In this document: piece by piece, positions 10,281 through 18,224 of the stretch
Layout of the letters: every line of letters starts with the position of its first letter
Numbering within the stretch: position 1 is the first letter of the stretch
Source of the DNA: Falsibacillus pallidus
Lineage (GTDB): Bacteria > Bacillota > Bacilli > Bacillales > DSM-25281
Length of the DNA: 60,292 bases
Direction of reading: 5' to 3'
Assembly (NCBI RefSeq): GCF_003350505.1
Contig: NZ_QQAY01000017.1
Location: 1-60,292, forward strand
The notes under the pieces: model-generated
What the model saw: only the letters and a program-made list of their open reading frames with translations
Told to the model about the DNA's origin: nothing
The model's database searches: none
Program-made: the position numbers and the translations under genes

Positions 10281-10308
10281 TTCAGAATATTCTGGAAAAT
10301 TATATAAT
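10281..10308 (+). promoter_or_regulatory. Candidate sigma-A promoter with overlapping palindrome
   Basis: TTCAGA (10281-10286) and TATAAT (10303-10308) are 16 bp apart, upstream of the DUF4257-type gene. The perfect 12-bp palindrome CAGAATATTCTG (10283-10294) overlaps the -35 region and could be an operator. In the rest of 10104-10280 a CCCC/GGGG hairpin (about 10141-10170) is visible, with no recognised RNA family. Confidence 0.45.
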
Positions 10309-10340
10309 ATAAGTAAATCATTTCAAAGGGTGTATCGATT

Positions 10341-10769
10341 ATGTCCTTAATTGAAATCATTGTATTGCCGATGTTGATGGGTGGTATCGGGGGTCTGGGA
10401 CATATTTTAGTCTTCAAGGATGGAGAGTTTACACTTCCAAGAAAGTTTGTGACAGATGAAGGAGAAAAGCATTACATTTTTGGATCATCGAAGGATATCA
10501 TCATTGGAATCATTGCCGGTTTTTTGTCAGTCCTGCCGGTCATGGATACGGTGCCTGTCTGGTATGTGATTTATATCAGTCTGGTATCCGGAATTGGAGG
10601 AAGTTCAGTCATTACCAGAAAGCTTGAACAGAATTTGGAATGCACCAGGCAGCACTATCTTGGTGAAATTTCAAGGTATCAGTTTGAGACGGCGTCTCAT
10701 CAGGGATCTACAATACACAATGAGGTGAACACGGTTGGCGATGTCGAAAGAAGAGAAAGTGAAAATTAA
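10341..10769 (+). CDS. Small membrane protein, DUF4257-like
   Basis: A 142-residue protein with a hydrophobic N-terminal segment (about 5-25), a hydrophilic stretch containing FGSSKDIIIG, two further transmembrane helices (about 48-88) and a charged cytoplasmic tail. This pattern matches the uncharacterised Bacillus DUF4257 family as I remember it; no function is known. AAAGGGTG precedes the ATG. The 3' end overlaps the next short gene by 29 bp, suggesting translational coupling. Confidence 0.65.
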   Translation: MSLIEIIVLPMLMGGIGGLGHILVFKDGEFTLPRKFVTDEGEKHYIFGSSKDIIIGIIAGFLSVLPVMDTVPVWYVIYISLVSGIGGSSVITRKLEQNLECTRQHYLGEISRYQFETASHQGSTIHNEVNTVGDVERRESEN

Positions 10770-10893
10770 ATTGACTCCTGACAAAAAGAAGGAAGCGGAA
10801 GATCTGGTACAGAAGCTAAAGGAAGCAGACAATCTGCCGGAAGTCAGGTACTACTTCCGAAAGGTGAAAAAAATTATCGAAGAACAGGAATGA
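10741..10893 (+). CDS. Small hypothetical protein (50 aa)
   Basis: A 50-residue, highly charged (Lys/Glu-rich), probably helical protein starting MSKEEKVKIK and ending KKIIEEQE. It overlaps the end of the preceding gene in another frame; GAGGTG is about 14 bases upstream, so initiation may rely on coupling. A weak terminator (about 10894-10928, G-U containing stem then a T run) follows. It is unrecognised; the codon pattern and terminator placement support a real gene. Confidence 0.5.
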   Translation: MSKEEKVKIKLTPDKKKEAEDLVQKLKEADNLPEVRYYFRKVKKIIEEQE

Positions 10894-11037
10894 TAGCCCT
10901 TCTTTTAGCTGGCGGGGGTTATTTTTTTATGTCCGGATTTTGAAAAATGAATAATCCAGTAATTGGATTGTGTAAAAGTGTTCCAGAAAATGCCCAGCCA
11001 CGTTATGATAAAAAGGTAGAAGTGGAGGGCTGTACAA

Positions 11038-11412
11038 ATGATACACCAAAAGACCAACGAAATCATCATAGAAACACTTGCCAAATATCCTCATAAGGTA
11101 AATGTTAAGCTTGGGAAAATCCTTAGAGCCAGAGGTATGACGCAGGGTGATCTGCACCGTTTGACCGGTCTTCGTATAGCTACAATCAATGAGCTGGTTC
11201 ACTTTAAGAAAAAATCTTTCACAGTGGCGCACTTAATTTCCATTATGATTGCACTCCGGATATGGGATATCCGCGAATTGATTGAAATAGAGTTCGATGA
11301 AGAAGTAGTGGAGTATTTTAAACAAGAAAGAGCCGTCATGAAAAGAGGATTTACTGAGGATTTAGAGAAGACGCTACAAGCAAATGTGAACCGAATGAAC
11401 GAAGGCAAGTGA
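11038..11412 (+). CDS. Cro/C1-type helix-turn-helix transcriptional regulator
   Basis: A 124-residue XRE-family DNA-binding protein. The HTH lies at about 22-75 (KLGKILRARGMTQGDLHRLT, then INELVHFKK), followed by a domain with HLISIMIALRIWDIRELIEIEF and a helical charged tail. It resembles the short Bacillus regulators related to YozG, but extended. GGAGGG is nine bases before the ATG. It is monocistronic, ending in the long inverted-repeat terminator shared with the opposite gene. Target genes are unknown. Confidence 0.8.
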   Translation: MIHQKTNEIIIETLAKYPHKVNVKLGKILRARGMTQGDLHRLTGLRIATINELVHFKKKSFTVAHLISIMIALRIWDIRELIEIEFDEEVVEYFKQERAVMKRGFTEDLEKTLQANVNRMNEGK

Positions 11413-11414
11413 AA

Positions 11415-11500
11415 AAATAAGGCTGACTCATAAGCGCCTGTTTCTCTCCTATTTTATCTTTTGCAGGAGGACAGACCAATCCGATGAGTCAGCCTTATTT
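11415..11500. terminator. Long inverted repeat acting as shared terminator
   Basis: A perfect 17-bp inverted repeat (11415-11431 with 11484-11500) encloses a 52-nt loop that itself contains a CTCCT/AGGAG pair. It lies exactly between two convergent genes, with T-rich sequence on both sides. The wide loop is unusual for a terminator. Confidence 0.65.
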
Positions 11501-11502
11501 AT

Positions 11503-11649
11503 TTAGAATTCCATGTCTTTATCATGCTTTTTGGCAAGTTCATCTTTTAGATCCTTAATAGAATCATTTAAATCGATTACTTCGTTTTTCGTTTTGATCA
11601 ATTCGTATAATATAAAAACGCCGACAATGGCAAGTAAAATATTAAACAT
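11503..11649 (-). CDS. Small single-pass membrane protein with coiled-coil tail (48 aa)
   Basis: A 48-residue protein with one N-terminal transmembrane helix (about 2-17, FNILLAIVGVFILYEL) followed by a charged amphipathic segment (about 20-45) likely to form a coiled coil. The ATG at 11647-11649 follows a GGGGG ribosome binding site; the open frame extends upstream without a site. No family is recognised; it may be a regulatory or envelope microprotein. Confidence 0.6.
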   Translation of the reverse strand: MFNILLAIVGVFILYELIKTKNEVIDLNDSIKDLKDELAKKHDKDMEF

Positions 11650-11846
11650 AGTGAAACCCCCAATTTTTAATTCCATTTTATTATGGTATACAGAAACACG
11701 GTCCATTTTCAAGGATAAAAGGAACTAAACTGACAGGATTCTACATAGAAGAATGGATATTTCCCCTTATTTAACCAATAAACAGCCTTCATGGGTCTTG
11801 TCTGTCATTATATGAGATTAAAAGTCAGAAAATTACATAAATTATA

Positions 11847-11883
11847 CAAAAAATCCCGCTCTCGACCAAGGCCAAGGCGGAAT
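11847..11883 (-). terminator. Rho-independent terminator of the 11888-12328 gene
   Basis: On the minus strand ATTCCGC pairs with GCGGGAT (one T-G) around an 18-nt loop and is followed by TTTTTTG. Confidence 0.6.
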
Positions 11884-11887
11884 GGGG

Positions 11888-12328
11888 TTATGCGTTGACT
11901 TTAAATTTGACTGACTTTTGTATTAAATAGGGGGAATGAGAGCTTTTATCAGGTGTAACTTTGTATTTTGCCGGAATTTTGACAACATGCATGATTTGAT
12001 TCGATTTTACAAAGACAAGGAGTGAAATGTCATCGCGATAGTAAAGGCCGTATGATTTCAGTTCGGCTGAGCGGTTTCCGAGATGTTTTTTTAATTCACT
12101 ATCGGATGTATATGGAGGGAAAATATAAGCCTTATCATAAGAAATGCCGATGTCTTTTTGGAAATTGATATGAGCGGCACCATTCTCCTCATTTTTTTCA
12201 ATAAAGGACACGACTTTATTTTCGAGATCCAACCTTTTCGATTGTTTGTTTGCACTGGATGCGATAAGTAAACCGTATAAAACAGCGGAAATAATGATTA
12301 TGGATAAAAGTGCTTTTCTTCTTCGCAT
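11888..12328 (-). CDS. Hypothetical membrane-anchored protein
   Basis: A 146-residue protein with an Arg-rich N-terminus (MRRRK), one transmembrane helix (about 6-24) and an extracytoplasmic domain of about 120 residues containing YIFPPYTSDSELKKHLG and LLVFVKSNQIMHVVKIP. GGGAGG precedes the ATG. It is unrecognised; the topology suggests an anchored surface protein. The intergenic 12329-12622 shows no gene; a GC-rich patch (about 12575-12600) precedes the N-acetyltransferase. Confidence 0.7.
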   Translation of the reverse strand: MRRRKALLSIIIISAVLYGLLIASSANKQSKRLDLENKVVSFIEKNEENGAAHINFQKDIGISYDKAYIFPPYTSDSELKKHLGNRSAELKSYGLYYRDDISLLVFVKSNQIMHVVKIPAKYKVTPDKSSHSPYLIQKSVKFKVNA

Positions 12329-12622
12329 GCCTGATTTCCTCCCTGCGGCAATCTTCTTCTACTAGTAAGACGGATGACAGGAACAAATAGTTTCATATTT
12401 TTAGCGCAGAATCCGCCAACATTTGCTTGGCTGTTAAAAAAATTGAGGGATGATAGTTGTTGATTTTCATAGATTCGACTAGTAAAATCAAAGAAAAAAT
12501 GAAACGTCTTAAAAATATTATGAAGATGTCATGTCGTTGTCACGTTTGAAGTGTTAAATAGGAAACAGATAGTGCCGGCGCCCGGGAGGCCCCGAAGCCT
12601 AATGTTGAAATGAGTGATAATC

Positions 12623-13420
12623 ATGAATGATACAGTAAAAAAATATCTGGACTATTTAAAAATGGAGCAGGAAACGCCAAGCCTCAATTATTTGCAGAGG
12701 CTCATCCAGCGGCATCTCTTTAAGGTGCCCTATGAGACATTCAGCAAATTCCACTACTATTGCAAAAACCCAGTCCATGTCCCTTCGATGGAGGAGTTTG
12801 TCGGGAATTTGGTTGATAAGGGCTGGGGTGGAACATGCTTCACGCTGAACATCAACTTCACAAGACTTTTGAAAGCCCTTGATTTTGACTGTTCGCTGGT
12901 AAGGGTAGAGCCGGGGCACCTCGGAATCATGGTTGTCTTAGAGAATAAAAGATATTATGCAGATGTTGGATACGGCTCCCCCATCATGAAGCCGATTGAG
13001 CTTGAAGGAAAGCGCCAGCACGTCCTACACGGGTTTGGGGAAGAGATCATCTTTACTCAAAAAACAAAGGAATCCTATGAAGTCGATCGCAGGGCAAACG
13101 GCAAGTCCTTTGTAAAAAAAGAGATTCAGTGGAAGCCGCTGGAAGAAGAAGATATTCAAAAAGATATCGAGAGCTCTTATCTGGACGAGGACAATAACCA
13201 AACAATGAGAAGAATCACTGCAGTAAGGTTCAATGGCCATGAATGCTATTTCCTTCGGGACCATTCCTTGAAAGTGATGACCTACCGGAATATTTCCGAA
13301 ATCAATCTCAAAGATAAAGAAAAATGGAAGAAGTATGTGCGCGAAGTCTATCAGATCGATGAAGACTCGCTTGATGAATCGATAGAATTCCTAAAAACGC
13401 GCGGAGTGGCACTTTTTTAA
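12623..13420 (+). CDS. nat: Arylamine N-acetyltransferase
   Basis: A 265-residue cytoplasmic enzyme that moves acetyl from acetyl-CoA to arylamines or hydrazines by ping-pong catalysis. The triad is complete: C72 in GWGGTCF, H99 in EPGHLGIM, and D114 in YYADVGYG. The first residues (VKKYLDYLKM, then LIQRHLFKVPYETFSKF) match the NAT N-terminal domain. ATG 12623 is preferred; an in-frame GTG at 12614 would add three residues but has a poorer context. It is monocistronic with a good terminator. Confidence 0.93.
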   Translation: MNDTVKKYLDYLKMEQETPSLNYLQRLIQRHLFKVPYETFSKFHYYCKNPVHVPSMEEFVGNLVDKGWGGTCFTLNINFTRLLKALDFDCSLVRVEPGHLGIMVVLENKRYYADVGYGSPIMKPIELEGKRQHVLHGFGEEIIFTQKTKESYEVDRRANGKSFVKKEIQWKPLEEEDIQKDIESSYLDEDNNQTMRRITAVRFNGHECYFLRDHSLKVMTYRNISEINLKDKEKWKKYVREVYQIDEDSLDESIEFLKTRGVALF

Positions 13421-13434
13421 ATAGGCAAAGGCAG

Positions 13435-13470
13435 ACCTTCTTGGGACCGGGTTCCCGAGGAGGTTTTTTC
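13435..13470 (+). terminator. Rho-independent terminator of nat
   Basis: A 12-bp stem with two G-U pairs (13435-13446 with 13453-13464) followed by TTTTTTC. Confidence 0.85.
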
Positions 13471-13603
13471 ATGGGTTTGATGAGTGAATCCACGCAAAAT
13501 GATGCTGAAATGGCAGTAGAATGACCAATTCAGGGGCTGGAGGATGGAATGGGGATGCAGAGAGTAGAGAAATTAGGATATATCTCATACCTGCACAGGC
13601 TCT

Positions 13604-13729
13604 ATGCGCCAGAGATAGCTGCTTATGAGCCATTTCACTGGTTCTATGCGCGAAAAATTGCCGGCTATGCGCGATACAAGGCAGCTTATGCGCCAAACTC
13701 CCCTTTCTATGCGCGAGCGGCCGTCTGGG
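13604..13729 (+). repeat. 21-bp-period ATGCGC repeat array, locus 2 (six units)
   Basis: Cores begin at 13604, 13625 (variant ATGAGC), 13646, 13667, 13688 and 13709, every step exactly 21 bp. It lies 130 bp beyond the nat terminator and 170 bp upstream of the ECF sigma gene. An open frame (13549-13842) reads the units as Tyr-Ala-Pro/Arg heptads; the opposite strand is also open because the period is a multiple of three. Confidence 0.9.
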
Positions 13730-13901
13730 AAGTAAACTCCAAGGGGAAAACGAGATCATTCGACAAAAACCGGGGCGTGCCAGTGCTCCCATTGCAGCCG
13801 CGCCAGCCACCCATTTTCAAAAAAAATTTTTCCAATCTGTAGGGGCATGCCCAAGTCATTTCGTCTATTAAAATGTAGACCGGCTGAAAGGGGGGAGCAG
13901 A

Positions 13902-14447
13902 TTGGATCAAGCACTGATTGAACAGGTGCTGACAGGGAATGAGGAAGCCTTCCGGATAATCATTGAGCATTGCAGTTCCCACGTATTCCAGACAGTAAAT
14001 GGGATACTGCGAAATCAGAAGGACACGGAAGATGCGGTACAAGAAGTGTTTGTGAAAATCTATACATCCCTTCCTGACTATAATCATCAAGGATTCAAGA
14101 CCTGGATCACGAGAATCGCTGTCAATCATGCCATAGATATCAAACGGAAGCATCAAAGGAAGAAAGAGGATCTGGAAGACGATATGAATGCAGGACAATT
14201 TGAGAAGGTGCAGTCGGAAAGCATTGAATCGTATATTCTCCGCAAAGAGAAAAACCGCATCATAAAGAAGAGGATCGAAGAACTTCCAGAAAATTATCGA
14301 GAGGTTGTCCAAGGGTTTTACATACAGGAAAAATCCTGCACCCAGCTGGCAAAGGAGATGGATCTGCAGGAAAAAACAATTGAAATGAAGCTGTACAGGG
14401 CGAGGAAGTGGATCAGAAACCATTGGAAGGAGGATGACTTCTCATGA
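13902..14447 (+). CDS. ECF-type RNA polymerase sigma factor
   Basis: A 181-residue sigma-70 family factor with only regions 2 and 4. Region 2 includes DTEDAVQEVFVKIYTSLP and WITRIAVNHAIDIKRK; region 4 has IEELPENYREVV, QLAKEMDLQEKTIEMKLYRARKW. TTG 13902 is the start, with GGGGGAG just upstream. Its stop overlaps the next gene (ATGA), whose product is a membrane zinc-type anti-sigma factor, so it should be held at the membrane until an envelope signal. A CGTC at 13862-13865 could be the -10 of an autoregulated ECF promoter, but no clear AAC -35 is seen. It is not assignable to a named Bacillus ECF. Confidence 0.92.
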   Translation: MDQALIEQVLTGNEEAFRIIIEHCSSHVFQTVNGILRNQKDTEDAVQEVFVKIYTSLPDYNHQGFKTWITRIAVNHAIDIKRKHQRKKEDLEDDMNAGQFEKVQSESIESYILRKEKNRIIKKRIEELPENYREVVQGFYIQEKSCTQLAKEMDLQEKTIEMKLYRARKWIRNHWKEDDFS

Positions 14448-14920
14448 CGCACGTTTCGTATGAACAATGGATGCTTTATGCTTCTGACAATCTAGATGAA
14501 TCAAAGCGGGAAGAATATGAGGACCACTTATATGAATGCGACCCCTGCATGGACTTATATATGCAGGCAGTTAAAGAACAGGGCTCATCCACTCCGGAGT
14601 TTGATGAGAAAGGCATCGCTGATAAAATCATGCAGGAAATTTCAAGTCTTACCCAAACCGATAATGTCATTTTCCTGACAGATCACCTTGAAGCAAAAAG
14701 ACAGAAGGCTGTCTTTCAAAAGCCTGTGGTCCAATATCTCCTTGCTGCAGGCATGACAGTGCTGTTGATGTCCACAGGTGTTTTTCAATCGATTACAGCA
14801 TATGTTGCGGATTACGAAAATTCATCAGCGCCGCCAAAGAACTCTGTCACCAAGGTGCTGCTCGATAAAACTGTTTCAATAGTGGATAAGGTAGAAAAGG
14901 AAACGAAGGAGGATAAATAA
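14444..14920 (+). CDS. Anti-sigma factor with zinc-finger ZAS domain
   Basis: A 158-residue single-pass membrane protein predicted to bind and silence the upstream ECF sigma. The N-terminal cytoplasmic domain has the ZAS zinc motif HLYECDPC (His-x3-Cys-x2-Cys, about 29-36). A transmembrane helix (about 96-115) leads to a short extracytoplasmic tail of about 40 residues. The ATG overlaps the sigma stop codon and has a strong GGAGG, so the two are translationally coupled. The short outer domain suggests that signal sensing depends on another protein, possibly the next gene product. Confidence 0.88.
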   Translation: MTHVSYEQWMLYASDNLDESKREEYEDHLYECDPCMDLYMQAVKEQGSSTPEFDEKGIADKIMQEISSLTQTDNVIFLTDHLEAKRQKAVFQKPVVQYLLAAGMTVLLMSTGVFQSITAYVADYENSSAPPKNSVTKVLLDKTVSIVDKVEKETKEDK

Positions 14921-14921
14921 A

Positions 14922-16001
14922 ATGAAAAATCCCATCATTGCTTTTTTATTAGCGTTTTTTCCCGGTGCCGGTTTAATGTATATTGGAAAATTGGTCAGGG
15001 GATTCTTTTACACAATCGGGGTGTTCGGACTGCTTTTAGCAGCCGCGGCCATGATCAATTTTACAGGAGGGCCGATATTCCTGATGCTTGGCATAATGGC
15101 TTTCATCCTCTATTTGATCAATATTATTGATACAGCCATCACGGCATCAAGGATCTATCAAACCAAAACGGAGGACGCTGCTCTCGGCGGGCAATCGCTT
15201 GAATCAGAGAGGTTCTTTACCATCATCCTCTCCTTTATCCCTGGGGTCGGACACTTTCAATTAGGGCTGATGAACAGAGGGCTGACGCTGCTGGCAGGAT
15301 TCTTTGGATTTGGCTCCATTGTGCTATTCGTCACCTTTTTATCTCACAGAAGTGAATTTTTAGTATTTCTGGCGTTCCTGCCGATTATATGGATCTTCGG
15401 ATTTTTTGATTCCATGCAGCAATTGAATAAAAAGCAGCGTGGGGAAATGCTGATCGACCGATCCTTGCTCGAGGAGTTCGAAGAGCGCAAGGATGGCGGC
15501 AAAAGGAGCAGGGCCATCGCGGTCTTTTTATCCATATTCCCAGGCGCCGGCCACCTTTATCTCGGGCTGCAGAAAAGGGGCATCCAGCTCATGGCGCTAT
15601 TCTTGTTATCCATTTATATCTTAGATATTTTAAGGCTGGGACTGTTCTTGTTCCTTGTCCCGCTCATCTGGTTCTTCAGCTTTTTTGATGGACTTCAGAC
15701 AGCTTCAAAATCCGGAAATGAAGAGTTGAAAGATGAACCGGTCATTTCATTTTTATTCAATCACCAGAGATGGGTGGGCATCATACTTGCTTTATTGGGC
15801 ATCTACTATCTGTTGACGAGTGTTATGTTCCCGGCTGCATCCCCCTACATTTACAACGAGATCGGCATCGATATAGAATACTGGTTTGACAGCTACTTTC
15901 AGCCTGCTGCTGTATGTGTCCTGCTGATAGGCGGCGGTCTGAAGCTGATATCAGGAAGCAGGAAAAATGGAAGGGAAGATAAACTCGCCAAAAAAGCATG
16001 A
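14922..16001 (+). CDS. Multi-TM2-domain integral membrane protein
   Basis: A 359-residue membrane protein with about eight or more helices. Three copies of a TM2-like unit are visible, each with the pattern F(F/I)PG(A/V)G..(x)LG..(x)RG: FFPGAGLMYIG near residue 13, FIPGVGHFQLG near 107, and IFPGAGHLYLG near 205. Each is followed by a second helix and, in repeats two and three, a FFD(S/G) motif. It starts two bases after the anti-sigma stop with AAGGAGG, so it is the third gene of the ECF operon. Its role is unknown; it may help sense or answer envelope stress. Confidence 0.82.
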   Translation: MKNPIIAFLLAFFPGAGLMYIGKLVRGFFYTIGVFGLLLAAAAMINFTGGPIFLMLGIMAFILYLINIIDTAITASRIYQTKTEDAALGGQSLESERFFTIILSFIPGVGHFQLGLMNRGLTLLAGFFGFGSIVLFVTFLSHRSEFLVFLAFLPIIWIFGFFDSMQQLNKKQRGEMLIDRSLLEEFEERKDGGKRSRAIAVFLSIFPGAGHLYLGLQKRGIQLMALFLLSIYILDILRLGLFLFLVPLIWFFSFFDGLQTASKSGNEELKDEPVISFLFNHQRWVGIILALLGIYYLLTSVMFPAASPYIYNEIGIDIEYWFDSYFQPAAVCVLLIGGGLKLISGSRKNGREDKLAKKA

Positions 16002-16036
16002 TCAGAAGTGTGGAATTGCTGCAGAGCAGAGGACCT

Positions 16037-16066
16037 CTCCCCAACGCGGAAGGGGTTTTTCCTTTT
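16037..16066 (+). terminator. Probable terminator of the ECF operon
   Basis: A short CCCC/GGGG stem (16039-16042 with 16052-16055) is followed by TTTTTCC and a further T run. The remaining 16076-16280 is AT-rich without a gene. Confidence 0.5.
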
Positions 16067-16280
16067 TTTAATCTTTCATTTTGCGTTTATCCGCTGCGAA
16101 AAGAAGGCATGATGTAGGAGAAAGAAATTTTAGACACAATGTTTTAATTAGATTTTTTTCAATAAAAGAGGTATGATAATTTCCGTCAGTTTCATTAAAC
16201 GGTTTGATGATGGATAATCAGTGGAATAGAATAAAGATTTAACCAATTTTTCGGCTTAAAATAGTTCTTAAAAAAGAAAT

Positions 16281-16452
16281 GGCTGTTTTCGTACAAATTG
16301 TTGTTAAAATCTTATTGCCGATTTTAACGTAAAACTAGCTGTTTGGTCCGTTGAAATGGGTATCCAGGCTCTTTACTAGCTAAATACGTTATTTTGATTG
16401 CATAAGGGATCCTGTTTTAATGGGTAAAGCAACAAACTTTGAGAAAAGAGCC
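16281..16452. mobile_element. MITE-like element, copy 2 (172 bp)
   Basis: It is homologous over its whole length to 8305-8477, with many substitutions. The left end is GGCTGTTTTCGTACAAATTG; the right end (reverse complement) is GGCTCTTTTCTCAAAGTTTG. The direct repeat AAGAAAT flanks it (16274-16280 and 16453-16459), a 7-bp probable target duplication different from that of copy 1. The internal hairpin GTTAAAATC-N8-GATTTTAAC is conserved. No coding sequence is present. It ends 33 bp before dgkB. Confidence 0.78.
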
Positions 16453-16485
16453 AAGAAATAAATAGAAGGTTAGGATGATGGGGTA

Positions 16486-17403
16486 ATGAAAAGAGCAAGA
16501 ATAATATATAATCCTACTTCCGGACGGGAAATATTCAAGAAGAATTTGGCGGAAGTCCTGTTGAGACTGGAGCAGGCCGGCTATGAAACCTCCTGTCATG
16601 CGACGACCTGTGAGGGCGATGCTTCTGAAGCGGCGCGCATTGCGGTTGAAAGAAAATACGACCTTGTCATTGCTGCAGGCGGGGACGGGACCATTAATGA
16701 AGTTGTCAATGGCTTGGCAGAGCAGGAATTCCGTCCTAAATTAGGGATCATTCCGGTAGGGACAACGAATGACTTTGCGCGTGCATTACATATACCGAGA
16801 GATATCATGGCCGCTGTAGATATCATCGTGAAAGGCGACAGAATTCCGATTGATATCGGAAGGGTGAACGACCGCTATTTCATCAATATTGCCGGTGGGG
16901 GACGCTTGACTGAGTTGACATACGAAGTTCCAAGCAAGCTCAAAACCATGCTTGGCCAGTTGGCTTATTATTTAAAGGGCATGGAAATGCTGCCTTCGAT
17001 CCGAGCTGCTGAAGTGTCTATTGAATATGACGGAAAGTTGTTTGAAGGGGAAGTCATGCTGTTTTTAGTCGGGTTGACCAATTCAGTCGGAGGATTCGAG
17101 AGGCTTGCACCGGATGCTTCCATCAATGATGGATTGTTCTCCCTGCTCGTTTTAAAGAAGACGAATCTGGCAGAATTCATCCGTATTGCATCTCTGGCCA
17201 TCCGCGGAGAGCACGTCAATGATCCCAATGTCATTTACACGCAGGCCAATCATATTAAGGTGCAGTCCACTGAAAAGATGCAGCTGAATATTGACGGAGA
17301 ATTAGGAGGGCTTTTGCCGGCAGAATTCGAAAATCTGTACAGGCATCTTGAAGTATATGTACCGATTGATGCGATCCGCCCGGAAGATCGTCCGGATAGA
17401 TAA
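16486..17403 (+). CDS. dgkB: Diacylglycerol kinase DgkB
   Basis: A 305-residue soluble lipid kinase of the DAGK catalytic family (YerQ). It phosphorylates diacylglycerol released during lipoteichoic acid synthesis, returning it to phosphatidic acid. Visible motifs are NPTSGRE near the N-terminus, AAGGDGTINEVVNGL (GGDGT nucleotide site), PVGTTNDFAR and NIDGELGG near the C-terminus. The start is ATG 16486 with a GATGGGG-type site. Its position between gatCAB and rlmCD follows the B. subtilis order, here separated by extra genes. Confidence 0.95.
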   Translation: MKRARIIYNPTSGREIFKKNLAEVLLRLEQAGYETSCHATTCEGDASEAARIAVERKYDLVIAAGGDGTINEVVNGLAEQEFRPKLGIIPVGTTNDFARALHIPRDIMAAVDIIVKGDRIPIDIGRVNDRYFINIAGGGRLTELTYEVPSKLKTMLGQLAYYLKGMEMLPSIRAAEVSIEYDGKLFEGEVMLFLVGLTNSVGGFERLAPDASINDGLFSLLVLKKTNLAEFIRIASLAIRGEHVNDPNVIYTQANHIKVQSTEKMQLNIDGELGGLLPAEFENLYRHLEVYVPIDAIRPEDRPDR

Positions 17404-17410
17404 CAATGAG

Positions 17411-17444
17411 AAAAGGCTTCCCGCTCTTATACGGGAAGCCTTTT
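17411..17444. terminator. Bidirectional terminator between dgkB and FTR1 gene
   Basis: A 13-bp perfect stem (17411-17423 with 17432-17444) with A and T runs on both sides, placed between convergent genes. Confidence 0.9.
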
Positions 17445-17447
17445 ATA

Positions 17448-18173
17448 TTAACTCGTCTTTGGTTTGCTATTTTGTTTGTCTCGATTTTGGAATCTCTTAA
17501 AATCATCTTTAAGGAAAATATAAAGGGAAGGGACGATAAATACGATCATGCCGATTGTTTCTAAAAGTTCTCCTCCGCCCTCAATCAATTTTACCAGTCC
17601 TTCAGCGAAAAGCTCTCCGCCAATCAGGATCAATATTATGCCTAGGGCTTTAAAAATGATGCCCAGGTTGTATTTAAGGGTGGTCTTGAAAACAATAATG
17701 GCCAATAAGACCGCTAAGGCAATGCCTAAGATGCTTCCAAATGCAACCATACCTGAGTTCTCTGCTATTTGAGTCATATTGAAGATGACAAGTTCAATGC
17801 CTTCCCGCAATACAGAAAGAAACGAGAGGACAAATAACCCAATCCAGCTTGTGCGCTTCTCAACTTGAGAAAGAACGCTCGAGGAAACCTGCTTGCTTTT
17901 ATGGAGCCAAAGAATGAAGTAGGCAATTAATCCAGCTGCCACTAGCATCATGATTCCTTCAAAGATTTCCTCCCCTGCTTCTTCAAGCTCCTGTGCTTCA
18001 TTAAAACCAATCACACCGCCGACAGCACTGACAGCCAACCCGGCCAATGCACCTATGTAAACAGCTTTGGACAGGGAAGATTTATTGAGTTTAGCCAGTT
18101 GAACCAATATGATTCCAATGACCAGCGCAGCTTCCAGTCCTTCGCGAAATGATAAAAACAGACTCGACAACAT
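17448..18173 (-). CDS. FTR1/EfeU-family iron permease
   Basis: A 241-residue membrane protein with about seven helices. It carries the two REGLE-type iron motifs of FTR1 permeases: FREGLEAAL in TM1 and LREGIELVI in TM4. It imports iron, usually with a ferroxidase or EfeO/EfeB partner; none is encoded here, so it is an orphan permease or uses partners elsewhere. ATG 18173 has AGGTG five bases upstream. A near-consensus Fur box overlaps its promoter region, so repression by Fur when iron is replete is likely. Confidence 0.92.
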   Translation of the reverse strand: MLSSLFLSFREGLEAALVIGIILVQLAKLNKSSLSKAVYIGALAGLAVSAVGGVIGFNEAQELEEAGEEIFEGIMMLVAAGLIAYFILWLHKSKQVSSSVLSQVEKRTSWIGLFVLSFLSVLREGIELVIFNMTQIAENSGMVAFGSILGIALAVLLAIIVFKTTLKYNLGIIFKALGIILILIGGELFAEGLVKLIEGGGELLETIGMIVFIVPSLYIFLKDDFKRFQNRDKQNSKPKTS

Positions 18174-18209
18174 GTGAACACCTCATCTATTCTAAATTAG
18201 TATTGATTT

Positions 18210-18224
18210 TGAAAATCATTCTCA
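18210..18224 (-). promoter_or_regulatory. Fur box upstream of FTR1 gene
   Basis: TGAAAATCATTCTCA matches the 7-1-7 Fur inverted repeat TGATAATNATTATCA at all but two positions. It sits 37 bp upstream of the FTR1 start codon. Confidence 0.8.

Noticed and set aside
13549-13842. 97-residue open frame over array 2, and the opposite-strand frame 13469-13810
   Set aside because: Both strands are open because the repeat period is a multiple of three; neither has a proper start context.
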